From: Leptobrachium leishanense
Lineage: Eukaryota; Chordata; Amphibia; Anura; Megophryidae
NCBI GenBank assembly: GCA_009667805.1
Contig: CM019063.1
Location: 84,533,877-84,597,876 of the forward strand
Reading direction: 5' to 3'
Length of the DNA: 64,000 nucleotides
How positions within the stretch are numbered: position 1 is the stretch's first letter; every line of letters begins with the position of its first letter. Position numbers and translations under genes: made by a program. This document shows, piece after piece, positions 45,641 to 56,975 of this stretch. The notes under the pieces are model-generated. The model made no database searches. It worked only from the letters and a program-made list of their open reading frames with translations, and had not been told where the DNA came from.

Positions 45641-47734
45641 GACAGCTAATGTACTTTGATGACTCACGATATAAATACAGGTAGGGGCATGGGGGGCTCC
45701 CCACTCTTGATAAAGCCACGTCTAGTGGCGAAACGCGTCAAGTGCTATGTCCTGGTTTTAGCAGTCTCTTTTCTTCCTTCTAACCTGTACCCTCGATTTA
45801 TCCCAAACGGTCAGTAGGCGGCTTGAACCGCCAATGTATAGATACCCATTCCCCTAATCCTGCTGTACAATATACATGGCATTGATATGCCTGTTTGGAT
45901 TTTGAGCCAAGTTATGGCTACTCTAATCGGCAGTATATGTTATAATGGAATTGAACAGATGGTGTTTTAGATATTGCGATGATTACGATCAGTTTCTTGT
46001 CAGATTAACTATCTAAGATACAAACTATAGCTGTATTCTACTTACTATTTAGAAATACCGATTGTCACTGTGATCTAGGAGGATTCTATCAGGTTATGAT
46101 TGATCCTTTTAGGTGTTTTTTAAAATGTTTGAAATGTTGTGTTGTAGCAATTGAATAATAAACGTACTGTATATCTTTTTAAATTGATGTCCAAAGATTT
46201 AGCCTCTTTTGGCTTCTCTTTTTGCAGTCCCTATTACCAACTTGATTACAAGTTAGTTGGTCTGTTAGTGGCTCGGGGTGAAATTTCGGAAGCTGCTAAT
46301 CGGTACCAGCAGCAGCACCACCTCTGGTATTCTCTCCTGGAGTCTATAGGACTCAATAGAGATTTGTGTAAGCCCAGTAGAATTACATTGTTGTACATGT
46401 ACTTTAGGTTGTGGCGAAAGAAGGCAGTGGATCGCACGCTCCTCTTTAACCACCTCTCTGCGAAGGGACTGGAGGGGAGTATTGACTTTTTTAAGCATTT
46501 TTTTGTGTGTGTTTTAAGTGATGTTGCTGATATTCACTTAAGAGAATGTCTCCGTGCTGGTTCCTGATGGCATTCCATTTACCAACACATTATTTCTCAT
46601 TCTTTTTTCCAGGATTATTTCTCCTTTTTATTTTATTTCGACTTATTTATTCTAAAATTAGGATTCACTTGGAAATGTCGACAGCGGCTTTCTCAGGGTA
46701 GATAATGACATGTTCTTACAATTGATAGCCGTTGTAAAACGCGATTCAAACTTTGATCTCCCATTAGCTTGTTCTTTTCGGAGAAATGCTGCTATCTGAG
46801 AATTAATGAGAAAATAAATCTTTAACAAAAATATATATTTAGATACGTCTTAGGAATGATCACACATGCATGAAAATAGACTGGAACAGACACAGCCCTT
46901 TGAGGGAGAAGAGTAACTTTGTCGATGCCAGTCATTCTGACTAATTAGATAACTACTATTTCAGTTGGTGCCGGGCACTGACAGATCTCTGCTTTTACTT
47001 GCTTGGGAAGTGGTTAAGTGTTTTAAGCCCTGAAAGTCCAACACAGTCACATCCCTCATCACGGCAGCAAGTTTATGAATGTGACAGTGCCTCATGGCTT
47101 TTACTCGTCTTGTCCAGGTTTGTGTTGTACCCACACTGTGAATTTATCTATTGGACCTTAAAAAGCACAGTTGATTTTATTGCAATTTCATTGAAATGTT
47201 TGGTCAATCTTTGCTCATCCTTGGTTATAAAAAATGAGTCCATTTTTATTTATTTTTTTAAACCGCTTATAAAAAAATGGGATATTTCGGAAAAATCCCC
47301 CCTCTCCATAAACTAAAGGAAAAATAGTATCCGTGTAGAGAAACAAGCAAAAAGGTTTCAAAGGGAAAAAAATATCATGTTTTTATTAAAGCAACCAATT
47401 CTATATGGTACATTATTCCTTGGAACCCCTCCTGGTCCTTGGAAGGATAGCCTTGGAACCGATGTGTACTGCCACAATCAATAGACCATGTCATTGTTAA
47501 TGCTTTGTTACAAAAAACAGTATTGCAGCTTTCAGATTTATTTATTTTAAAAGAATGCTGTTAAAGTTTATAAAAACATTCCACTTAATAGAAGAGGAAA
47601 AAAAATCTATTTTTCCAGGAGGACAGAAAGCAAACCATAATTTATTCAGGGCAGTTTCTCCACCTTAGAAAATCAGATGTAGAGATGTTTCATATAACTC
47701 TTCGATATTCCCTAGGCACACATAATTTCATATA
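45641..47734. other. Intron with an AAACGCGTC hairpin, no gene supported
   Basis: CCACGTCTAGTGGCGAAACG CGTC at 45716-45738 forms a small hairpin plus a GAAACGCGTC motif that also occurs in the palindrome at 55656. A 139-codon open frame at 46151-46567 has no recognisable domain. Confidence 0.4.
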
Positions 47735-47895
47735 TTTATTTATTTATAAAGGATTTTACCAGGAAGATACATTGATATTTTTCTCATTTTCAAGTATGTC
47801 CTGGGTTCAAGAACATTGAGTGGTTACAGAAATACAAAATAGTAAAATGCACAAAAACAAATATACAGATTAACAGAAAAATAAATATGTAGGAA
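47735..47895 (-). mobile_element. LINE 3' tail fragment
   Basis: The reverse complement matches 33459-33641 (AATCTGTATATTTGT, GTATTTCTGTAACCA, ATTTTCAAGTATGTCC.., ending in (AAAT)n). A 5'-truncated insertion of the same LINE as at 30032-33641. Confidence 0.8.
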
Positions 47896-48329
47896 ATAAA
47901 GTCATTATGTTACATGTATGTGTAGTGCATGGACAGTGAAGGTGTATACACTCTCCTCAACAATGTGGTAGGTGTATGAAATATCTATGTTTTATTGATA
48001 ATTCATATAATTGGTGATACTGGTGTCAGAATAGTTAAATAAATACTAATTATACGCTCATGCTATATCACTGCTCTGTTACAGGATTATCTAACGCCAG
48101 ATAGACAAATACCCAGTGGGTTGCTAGTTCTTTTAACCCTGACTCTTTTTATATGTATGCACTTTCATTTAAATCAAATGTATGGATATCAATGAATAAT
48201 CTCACAGTCTGTATGTGGGTGTATGTATGTGCTGTAGAAACTGCAACCACTACCCCTACCATTTGCCAGGGGTTTTGCCACTAGCCTGTGGCCACTACTA
48301 CAACCTGACTTCAACTATAGTTACAGTTA

Positions 48330-48520
48330 CAAGTACTTATACAGGGCCAATAGATTCCGTAGCACTTTACAATGGGGAAGCACAAACAGGTGACATACAT
48401 GACAAAAGAGGAAAAACAACCCTGCCCGTAGGATAACTGTCCAGGCAATACAGCACTTTAACCACGTGCTCAGGCAGCCATCCCATGAGCTTACAATCTA
48501 AGGGACTGGGGTAACTGAAA
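48330..48520 (-). mobile_element. Old L2-like LINE 3' UTR fragment
   Basis: CAATAGATTCCGTAGCACTTTACAAT (only the pattern matters) resembles the reverse complement of the L2-like end ATTGTACAGCGCTGCGGAAT at 20240-20262. Diverged, so ancient. Confidence 0.4.
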
Positions 48521-49284
48521 ACAAATGGGAGCAGAGGGAAGGTGAAGCTGGTGGCAAGAAGAATATCGTAGGGATTGCATTGGATGGAACAGAAGTATTG
48601 GCTTAGTAAGAGTAATTAGAGAGAGAGTGGAGACAGCTGGAGAGGAGAACTGAAATTAGGGACCGGTGCTGGGTAGGTGGGTGGGTGGATGGGGAGGGAT
48701 GGTTGGGGCAGCAGAGGGAGAGAGCTAATATTTCAACAATAATTAATATCTGATACAACAATGTGCAGTGGTTGCAGCAGCAGCAACAATGGCGACTGGG
48801 CTTGTCTTGTTAGGGAGCCCACCCACCTTACCCCTGCCAACTCTGAGCAGCATCGTAGCATGGCGTAAGGTGGTTAAGTGAGTCATTAGTTATTGCATTC
48901 GGCTGCTTCATGACTGGGCAGGGGGCATGTTCACAGATTTTATCCTAGAAGTTTTAGACTGCCAATAAACAGAAATAATAATAATAATAAAAAATGTTTA
49001 AACTTTTAGAGGAGAGCTGTCAAATTCCACAGATGTTTCTGAACTACAACCCCTATGATTCCCTGGCCATCTATTGCAGTGAAAGAATCTGGTAACTGTA
49101 GGCATCAACATCTAGGTGGTTGTGCGTTTGACAGTCCTGGCTTAAAACATTAAAACAGAAACCTTTAATCATTTGCGTTTTATTGTTGCTTTAAAATGAA
49201 TGTAATTGCAAAATATGTTCTACATCGCTACAAAAATATGTCTAGTGCTAACACTTCGATCCCGACGAGCACCTCTCCAGTAAG
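48521..49284. other. Intron sequence, probable MITE, no gene
   Basis: 49010-49140 has GAGCTGTCAAATTCC near the left and GCGTTTGACAGTCCTGG near the right, with ACTACAACCCC inside. This is the same family of ends as the outer hAT-type MITE at 3915. The remainder is unassigned. Confidence 0.45.
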
Positions 49285-49400
49285 TGTCCTTGGGCAAGAC
49301 ACCTAACGGTACATACTCGCCACCCAGGACATACTTGAAAACGAGAGAAATCTCAATGTATCCTTCCTGGTAAAATCCTTTCTCAAAAAAAAAAAACATG
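49285..49400 (+). mobile_element. SINE-like fragment with LINE tail
   Basis: GTCCTTGGGCAAGACACCTA is a phrase typical of tRNA-derived SINE bodies. It is followed by the LINE 3' tail phrase ACTTGAAAACGAGAGAAATC and a poly-A. Together this looks like a SINE that shares its tail with the LINE at 33419-33641. Confidence 0.55.
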
Positions 49401-50795
49401 GCAAGGGCCATTTTCCATATGTTGTGTTAATGCTGCCATCTATTGCACAGTTGTGGAACAAACAAGAATCTGAAGATCCAATTCTTTACACATGTGCATT
49501 TGTTTTCAGATGAATTGGGATTCATCTGAATTTTGGGCAATTTGCTGATTAGTCAGAAACACGTATCAAAAAAGGGACATGGAGTGAACAATAAAAAAAT
49601 CACAGGGAACAATGTTTGTTGGTAAGATTTGTATGATTTGTCAGTGCTTCATGAATACAATTTGCACGGGAATTGCTTTAGTTTGATATCATATTTCGCA
49701 CCGTACCCCACCCACCCATGATTGGTGGAGGGTTGGTTACATCAGAGCATGTGGGCTCTTTGCCCTCCTCTGAATTAACCCTTCACCTGTTGGCCAGGAG
49801 TTGGGGGTTGTAGACAGGATGGGAGTATCCCTCTCTTTATTCCTTTTCCCCACAGACCTAGACAAGGGGGTCATAAGCTGGAGGTCTGCAATGCAACCTA
49901 CCTATTCATATTTAACCCTTTAACCACTGGGCATGAATGGGTGTCATGTGGAGAACAAGAACCCCCCCTATCTTTGCAAGTCTTAGGGTTTCGAGTAGGT
50001 GTGCATCCCAGCAATTCTTTTGTAAACGCAATCGCTGGTGGTCCAGTAAGGGTTTAAATGGTGATCCCTGGTGGTCCAGTGAGGGAGAAATTCATTCCCT
50101 AGTAGTCTGGTAGGACAGCATAGCATTGTGTACCTCCATAAGGTGCAGACCACATACGTGCTTCCACACTGTGCTTGTGTTCAGTGATGATGTGTCAAAC
50201 GTACAGAACACTGTCGCCACATGGAAGTAGTCACATGGTCTGCATCCAACAGAGGTGCAGACCGCACACTCTCCCATAGGACCAAAAGGAATTGCTATTT
50301 AGCCCCCCACCAGACCACCGGAGATACAGCAACATACTACTATGTGGGCCTGGGTTTGGCTGGGGCCTGGGCTCTTTGGAGCCACCGTACCCATGAACAG
50401 ATCATGTGCAATTACCTTATGGTGGCGACCCTTGTGTGGCAAAACCAGCTTTTGGACAAACTGAAGTGATTATGTTTTTTAGATGAATGAAAGAAATTAA
50501 TCAAATGTTTTTCCTGTGTATTATTAACTCTTGGTGGTGTTGACCTCGAGTAAAAGCGATTGGCACATAACAGCTTGAAGAATGACAAAAGGATCCATTA
50601 GTTAATTCCAGAGCCTGGATTATCAAAGCAAAAATTTAAAGGTGCAGCTCGTCCATAAGAGCTGGGCAGCACAACTTAGTATTAAATTCATCATTCGGGA
50701 ATAGATTGTATTGAAAAAACTGAGTTTTACAGAGAAACACCTGAAAACGCTGTATTCTCCTCTTAATATGCAGTTTATTGTAATTAACATACTTT
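49401..50795. other. Intron sequence, no gene recognised
   Basis: A patch at 50090-50290 has inverted GTGCAGACCACATACGTG / GGTGCAGACCGCACAC-like segments and may be a decayed palindromic element. No coding region. Confidence 0.35.
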
Positions 50796-50890
50796 TTATA
50801 AAGCGCCAACACATTCTACAGTGCTTTACAATACATACAAAAGACAAAACGGCCAATACAAGAGGGAACGAGGACCGCCCTATTCCTGTA
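50796..50890 (-). mobile_element. L2-like LINE 3' end fragment
   Basis: ATAAAGCGCCAACACATTCT ACAGTGCTTTACAATA and GGACCGCCCTATTCCTGT correspond, on the minus strand, to the L2-like 3' UTR (GGAATAGGGCCC and GGCGCTTTAT at 20160-20275). Confidence 0.6.
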
Positions 50891-52122
50891 AAACACAATC
50901 ATAATTTATATCTACTTCACTATAAACTTGACTGGATTTTGAAAGGACTAAATCTCTGACTTTTCACTGTAAGCCAAAGTGGTTTTCACATATCATCTTG
51001 GATATCGTTAGTAATATCAGCAAACACACATTAAGTTAATTATGCAATTTTTCTGTTTATTAGTTTTATGCTCATTTATTATTGCTTTTGATAAGGATAC
51101 ATTTCCTAAATTCTTAATCACATGTAGGATCTGTACTAACTGTAACTTTAAAATTATAAAATAATTCCCTGTGGGATATCATTCTATGCATCAGTCATTC
51201 CTTTGCCTCCTGAGATTTTCCTGTTGACCTAAATTTATTCTTTGGCTGCAAATTATTTCTGCTACATTTGCAATAAATCTCTGGTTTATCTCTTTCTCAC
51301 TACACTTACATAATAATTTGCTGCTGAAAGTACAGATATTATAACTTAATAATAATAACCCAGAAAAAGTTATAAGACCATATTTATAATTTTAAACACA
51401 TATATATTAGTTTAAAATGTTCCAACACCGGAGCTAGTTATTTGAGGGAGGTGTGGCAGGTATCCCTGACAGCGCATCAATAGTGCAAAACGCTAGAATG
51501 CAATTGAAACATTTGCATATGCATATATATTTGATGAAATAAAGTGCATCAACAGTAGGCACAATAGTGAAATAAAGTGCAACAAAACAGTAAAGTGCAG
51601 CGGTGCCTTAAAAGAATAAAAACAACAGGGCTTAGTGCAATAGTGCATATAAGAGGATACGTAGATAACCTGTAGATAATAATCAATAAGGTGCACAAAT
51701 TAAGTGTCCAATGCTAATCCGATGGACATGCACAAAAAGTGCAAAAAGTGTCCAATATTTCAATTGAGTGCAATAGTGCATATAGCAGTCCGTTAAAATG
51801 GAAGATAAAATATCCAGAAGTCCCAATGTTTGTGGTGCTCCTTCTTATTCCGGTGGAAAGTTCGTCACGTCCTCGATTTCATAAAAGAGAAGGGAGAAGC
51901 ACACGGAGAAATCTTTGGTGCAGGAGATCTTATGACAAATTGGACAAAGATTATTACTGGTGGAGGTATATATCACTCACATTTAAATGAGCCTAAAGGT
52001 TTCCCGGCTCTAGGTATATATATATATATATATATATATTAGTGCCCTCTGCTTGTAGTTTCACCCTTGGTAAAAATTAGCAAAGGAGGCTGGGAATATT
52101 TGTCTTTATTGTGTAACCTTAG
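50891..52122. other. Intron sequence, no gene recognised
   Basis: Contains scattered GTGCAATAGTGCATATA-type repeats (51540-51790) and a (TA)n microsatellite at 52016-52039. Confidence 0.45.
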
Positions 52123-52294
52123 CAGCATTATTCAGAGAAAGGTGAAAACCAGAAGAATGACTGGAGAAGAGAACAATCTAGACCAAATAGCCGATTTGGA
52201 AAGTGAGATAAATGGGAGAATTGTTCTGGTTTGGCCTAGAATTTTCACTTCTCCAGTCATTCTCCTGGTTTTCAGCTCTCTCTGAATAACCCTG
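52123..52294. mobile_element. Palindromic MITE, second copy of the 9910 family
   Basis: CAGCATTATTCAGAGAAAGG faces CTCTCTCTGAATAACCCTG. The interior AAATAGCCGATTTGGAAAG and CACTTCTCCAGTCATTCTCC blocks match 9910-10089. Confidence 0.82.
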
Positions 52295-52559
52295 TATGAT
52301 TTAAAAAAAAATAAACAAACCTATTCTGCTCTCATGAATGTCAAACAATTGCAAGCACAACACTGGTTTATAATAAATAGACAAATAAATAAATAAATCT
52401 TTGTTAATATTTGTGGCACAATTATTGGCATCTATATGAACTCATACGAGAAATTATTATTTTTATTTTTCGCTCCATAAGACGCACCTGACCATAAGAC
52501 GCACCTAGTTTTTAGAGGAGGAAAACAGGAAAAAAATATTATGAATCAAATAGCGTACT

Positions 52560-53465
52560 AATGGATATGCCCTCATAGATATGCCCCAGGAGCTCTCATG
52601 GATATGCCCAAGGAGCTCTCATGGATATGCCCCAGCAGCTCTCATGGATATGCCCCAGGAGCTTTCATGGATATGCCCCAGGAGCTTTCATGGATATGCC
52701 CCAGGAGCTCTCATGGATATGCCCCAGCAGCTCTCATGGATATGCCCCAGCTCCTCTCATGGATATGCCCCAGCTCCTCTCATAGAAATGCCCCAGGAGC
52801 TCTCATGGATATTGCCCCAGCTCCTCTCATGGATATTGCCCCAGCTCCTCTCATGGATATTGCCCCAGCTCCTCTCATGGATAATGCCCCAGCTGCTCTC
52901 ATGGATAATGCCCCAGCTGCTCTCATGGATATTGCCCCAGCTCCTCTCATGGATATGCCCCAGCTCCTCTCATGGATATTGCCCCAGCTCCTCTCATAGA
53001 AATGCCCCAGGAGCTCTCATGGATATTGCCCCAGGAGCTCTCATGGATATTGCCCCAGGAGCTCTCATGGATATTGCCCCAGCTCCTCTCATGGATATTG
53101 CCCCAGCTCCTCTCATGGGTAATGCCCCAGCTCCTCTCATGGATAATGCCCCAGCTGCTCTCATGGATAATGCCCCAGCTGCTCTCATGGATATTGCCCC
53201 AGCTCCTCTCATGGATATGCCCCAGCTCCTCTCATGGATATGCCCCAGGATTTCTCATGGATATGCCCCAGCTCCTTTCATGGATAATGCCCCAGGAGCT
53301 CTCATGGATATTGCCCCAGCTCCTCTCATCGATAATGCCTCAGCTCCTCTCATGGATAATGCCCCAGCTGCTCTCATGGATATACTGCCCCAGCTCCTCT
53401 CATGGATATACTGCCCCAGCTCCTCTCATGCATATACTGCCCCAGCAGCTCTCATGGATACTGCC
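52560..53465 (+). repeat. 23/24-bp minisatellite array (array D)
   Basis: About 38 copies of CATGGATATGCCCCAGCTCC plus TCT. ATTGCCCC, ATAATGCCCC and CAGGAGCTCT variants are arranged in blocks. The reverse complement gives GAGCTGGGGCA..ATCCATGAG, the core shared with arrays A, B, C and E. Confidence 0.95.
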
Positions 53466-53506
53466 CCCAGGCCCCAGCTCACCTCCTGCCGCCGCTGCAT
53501 GTTAGG

Positions 53507-53655
53507 CTCCCTCTGAGCGTCCAGCGGCATGGAGGTTGGGCGCTCACCTGGGGGAGCCACGTGACCAGCCGCGATCTCGCGAGAACTCGGCTGGTGACGT
53601 GGTTCCTCCAGGCGAGCACCGAAGCTCCATAGCTTTGGACGCTTGCAGGGAGCCG
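53507..53655. repeat. CpG-rich palindrome beside array D
   Basis: GGGGAGCCACGTGACCAGCC pairs with GGCTGGTGACGTGGTTCC. Outer arms GGCTCCCTCTGAGCGTCCA and TGGACGCTTGCAGGGAGCC also pair. The loop contains CCAGCCGCGATCTCGCG, repeated exactly at 61735-61751. Confidence 0.88.
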
Positions 53656-53949
53656 AACACTGCAATGTGCACTTTGCAGTATTCGCTCCATAAGACGCAC
53701 ACACTTTTCCCCACACTTTTTTGGGGGAAAAAGTGCGTCTTATGGAGCGAAAGATACGGTACATGAAGTCTATTCTCATTGATGTTTTACATTTTTTAGT
53801 ACATCTGGTTGACTAGGAACAGGAAATTGTTCAACCATGACTTCTTTATAACAGCAGAGTTATAAATATGAGGTAACACATAGGCCTAATTCCCTTTTCA
53901 TAGGCAGGGTAACTCAAGAGGACCCGGGCCCCGGCCAAATCCAGGCCCA

Positions 53950-54300
53950 CATAGTAGTATGTTGCCGATCCCTGGCAGTCTGGTGGGGTTAAATAGTAAT
54001 TCTTCACATTGGGCAAGACCAAGGAGTATTGCTGTGATTTGCGACAAAAGGTTGTCGAGCTTCACAAAACAGGAAGTGGCTATAAGAATATGGCAAAAGC
54101 ATTGAAAATGCCCATTTCCACCATCAGGGCAATAATTAAGAGGTTTCCGTCAACTGGAAATGTTATGAATCAACCTGGAAGAGGACATGTGTCTATATTG
54201 TCTCAACGCATCATGAAGAGGATGGTTCCAATGGCCAAAAATCTCTAAGCATCACAGATGGAGAATTGCGGACGTTAGTTGCATCTTGGAGTCAGAAAAC
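53950..54300 (+). pseudogene. Tc1-type transposase N-terminal fragment
   Basis: The frame 54009-54248 encodes MGKTKEYCCDLRQKVVELHK, GYKNMAKALKMPISTIRAII and KRF. This is the helix-turn-helix DNA-binding half of a Tc1-family transposase of a different lineage from the one at 25379. A stop follows KNL, after which MENGE- and SCILES-like residues continue before a CR1 end cuts it off at about 54302. No catalytic part and no inverted repeats seen. Confidence 0.85.
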
Positions 54301-54302
54301 AA

Positions 54303-54500
54303 AACACATAGAAAACATAGAAAAAAATGTCTGCAGATAAGAACCTGTCGGCCCATCTAGTCTGCCCAATTACATGGATACTTTACCTGGATTTATCTTT
54401 TGTTTAGGATAGCCTTATGCCTATCCCATGCCTGCTTAAATTCAATTACTGTTTTGGCCTCTACCACTTCTACTGGAAGGCTGTTCCATGTATCTACACA
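54303..54500 (-). mobile_element. CR1 3' end fragment
   Basis: CATAGAAAAAAATGTCTGCA GATAAGAACC.. to GGCTGTTCCATGTATC matches 34785-34960, on the same (minus) strand. About 200 bp, 5'-truncated. It interrupts the Tc1 remnant. Confidence 0.9.
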
Positions 54501-54844
54501 AACTTTCAGTGTGATTTGAACTTGGTCTATATTCCTTATGGGCAATCACCAGTAAATTTGAGTTGCTGTTCAAATGAGACGTCCTTCTAATGCACAGCGA
54601 TCAGATATTTACTTTTAGTTAGTATCGCTGCCCTTCTTCACTTTTCTCTCAAGGCAGTCATTCCCAAAGACATGCTTAGTTACCGTTAGATCATTGTCAT
54701 CTAGATTTTTCAGTAACCCTTCCAATAATTTCTTATCTGTGTTATGTACCACGTCTCTAATTTCCCAAACGGATTCAGAAATTCCTTCCTCAAAACAGTT
54801 TTAGAACTAAACTCCATGTACTTTTTTTATTCTTCCTACTCAAG

Positions 54845-54957
54845 GATTTTGACTTAAACCATGAAGTAAAAATGAATGTTGTGAACTTGTTGGAAGATGT
54901 TTTGCGCGATCCCGATCTTCTGCCCCAAGAGAGAAAAGCAGCGACTAATATACTAAG
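54845..54957 (+). CDS. RASGRF2: RASGRF2 exon: RasGEF N-terminal (REM) part 2
   Basis: Encodes [20 protein letters not shown] followed by [17 protein letters not shown], the helical second half of the RasGEF N-terminal segment. The acceptor is TTCTTCCTACTCAAG (AG at 54843-54844), the donor CTAAG|GTAAAC (GT at 54958-54959). It starts in phase 0 and ends with two bases of a split Ser codon completed by the first base of the next exon. The DLLPQERKA run is typical of RasGRF proteins. No stop or frame damage. Confidence 0.92.
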
Positions 54958-56427
54958 GTAAACCATTCATTAACATTCATGAAAAATATTGCATTTACAT
55001 TTTAATAGTCATACGACAGGGTAATGAATTAACTGTTCGGAAAAGCACAACAACCTGCACGAACCCCACTCATGGAAAGCTGTCCAGTGTCTGCTGATTG
55101 ATGCCTTCAGGGCAGAGGGAAAACCTCTTTGGATGTCTGCCCTAAGAGATAGCCTGGGGGTGATGAGCGCTTTTAAAAAATCATTTAATATTCATCGTGA
55201 CTAGGATAGTGATGTTTAGATCAGATAAACTGAAAAATTACATTTACAATATTTTGATGTCTGCAGTTCAGGAAAAAGATCCTGAATAATGAATAGAATT
55301 ATTTTAGTGCTGTATAAAAGACAGCAGGTTTTGGTACTGCTTAAACGTAAAGAATGTAAATGACATACAGCAGTAAAATAAAAATAATCACTGTATATTA
55401 ACTACATTTTAAAAAGCAGAAAACACAGCTACAGTTATGTGAAGAAAATCTTTTTCAATGAACCCAGCGATGAGACTTATTATTTTTCTTAATGTTTTCA
55501 TATTATTAATTTATTGGGATTACCATTTTATCCCTTTCTTTTGATTATAGCAACCGGCAAATGGTGATAGAAAGGAAAAAGAAAATCAACTTATCTTTTT
55601 ATGATAGAATGCTGAGGAGGTTCCCTGGAGATGGTCCAAAATACTTCACACATGGATAGGGCAAAGAAATAGGAAGCCTCAGCGTCTGGAATAGGTCCCC
55701 GTTGTTCTATTAAGTTGGATCGTGGATATTATAATCGCCAAATTTGGCAAAAAAGGAAAAAAGATGGGTGTAAGGTAAAAAATATATTTTTAATTCCAAA
55801 ATGGATAAATGGATAAAATAGCATAGATATGCTCAAAGCCCGACGCGTTTCGTCTACAGCTAGACTTTTTCAAGGGCAATACAGATTAAAAAGCAAAAAA
55901 TCATATTTTTTGCTTTTTAATCTGTATTGCCCTTCAAAAAGTCTAGCTGTAGACGAAACGCGTCGGGCTTTGAGCATATCTATGCTATTATTATCCATTT
56001 ATCCATTTTGGAATTAAAAATATATTTTTTACCTTACACCCATCTTTTTTCCTTTTTTGCCAAATTTGGCGATTATAATATCCACGATCCAACTGAATAG
56101 AACAACGGGGACCTATTCCAGACGCTGAGGCTTCCTATTTCTTTGCCCTATTGATTATAGTGCAGGTTCCACATGGAACTTTATAAAAGACAGGACTCTT
56201 TTGATCCTTTTGATCTCCATACCCATTTTTTTAAAACTATTGTACATTTTTTTTATAACCTTCTTGGTTTTATTTGCACTTAATTTTAACCATATGTAAT
56301 GGTCATTTTTTTTTTCATTCCAGTATTATAATTTCAGTACTGATTATCAGTTGGAATTAATGTACAGGGCAGTTTCCTAACTCCAATTAGCAGAATATGA
56401 TTTTTTTTTCTTATTCTTTTCTTCTAG
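54958..56427 (+). other. RASGRF2 intron, 1.5 kb
   Basis: Contains the 496-bp palindrome at 55656-56151. The rest is A+T-rich with no other feature. Confidence 0.85.
55656..56151. repeat. 496-bp near-perfect palindrome
   Basis: The left arm starts ATAGGGCAAAGAAATAGGAA and the right arm ends TTCCTATTTCTTTGCCCTAT. The arms (about 245 bp each) match almost base for base to a centre near 55903 around AAAAAGCAAAAAATCATATT. Both arms carry GACGCGTTTCGTC or its complement. Probably a foldback MITE. An RNA of this intron would form a very long hairpin. Confidence 0.95.
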
Positions 56428-56488
56428 TGCCCTTTCTCAGGATGAACAAGATGACAGCCACATAGCCATGGAGGACATCATTAGCGCG
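56428..56488 (+). CDS. RASGRF2: RASGRF2 exon: linker between REM and CDC25 domains
   Basis: A 61-bp exon. Its first base completes a Ser codon, after which it encodes ALSQDEQDDSHIAMEDIISA. This acidic linker joins the REM segment to the catalytic domain. The ALSQDxQDD wording is the RASGRF2 version as I recall it and differs from RASGRF1, supporting the paralogue call. The acceptor is TTCTTTTCTTCTAG (AG at 56426-56427), the donor GCG|GTGAGT (GT at 56489-56490). It ends in phase 0. Two long palindromes lie on either side of it. Confidence 0.88.
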
Positions 56489-56511
56489 GTGAGTTTAATA
56501 AAATCTGTTAT

Positions 56512-56975
56512 AAAAGAAAGATGTGCTGGAGCTGGTGCTTCTTGTCCTGTTAGTGGTTCCTTATGCTGCACCCCGTAAAAAATGGAGTGCAAACAAAGGA
56601 GAAGAATGTCGTACTTACATTTGCTGGTGTCTTATCAATCAGACACCAGATTTGTAGGCAGCCGGTGACTTCAGAAGGTGCACCGGGTCACCTATCAGCC
56701 TCAGCCACCTCCTCGGCGGTAGGTGATCCGGTGCACCTTCTGAAGTCACCGGCAGCCTCTGGTCGATAAGACAAAAGGAAATGTGAGTACGACATTCTTC
56801 CCTTTTTTTGCGCTCCATTTTATACAATATTGCTCTATGTGAGTCATTTTATATTTTGAGGGACACTGAGGATGATAATCCTGTAAGGAAACCACACTTC
56901 TGAGCCACAAGGTGCATCATAAGGAACCACTAACAGGACAAGAAGCGCCAACTCCAGCACATCTTTCTTTTATAC
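56512..56975. repeat. 464-bp palindromic element
   Basis: Outer arms AAAGAAAGATGTGCTGGAGC and GCTCCAGCACATCTTTCTTT-like (with CCAACTCC) pair, as do CTTGTCCTGTTAGTGGTTCC and its complement. Inner arms GGTGACTTCAGAAGGTGCAC and GTGCACCTTCTGAAGTCACC pair around a centre near 56703. The arms differ by an unpaired insert on the right (about 56825-56900). Confidence 0.9.

Larger units (their letters stand above)
52471..53749. mobile_element. TIR element carrying minisatellite D and hairpin
   Basis: CGCTCCATAAGACGCAC at the left (52471-52487) faces GTGCGTCTTATGGAGCG at the right (53733-53749). A further inverted copy at 53683-53699 gives a terminal hairpin. Contents in order: array D, a CpG-rich palindrome (53507-53655), and the right terminal hairpin. 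No transposase. Confidence 0.85.
41559..54844 (+). other. RASGRF2 intron, 13.3 kb
   Basis: Lies between two in-phase exons. It is crowded with MITEs, two minisatellites (42565-43145 and 52560-53465), LINE fragments and a Tc1 remnant. No further coding exon is needed, because the flanking exons join directly in the expected protein order. Confidence 0.8.

Noticed and set aside
50221..50469. 82-codon ORF beginning MEVVTWSASNRGAD
   Set aside because: No domain. It overlaps an inverted-repeat patch, so probably MITE sequence.
52581..53516. 311-codon ORF rich in ELSWICP / ALMDIAP repeats
   Set aside because: Artefact of array D, running into a CpG-rich palindrome.
52471..53749. Assignment of this TIR element to a named superfamily
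   Set aside because: The CGCTCCATAAGACGCAC ends are clear, but I cannot see a reliable target duplication.
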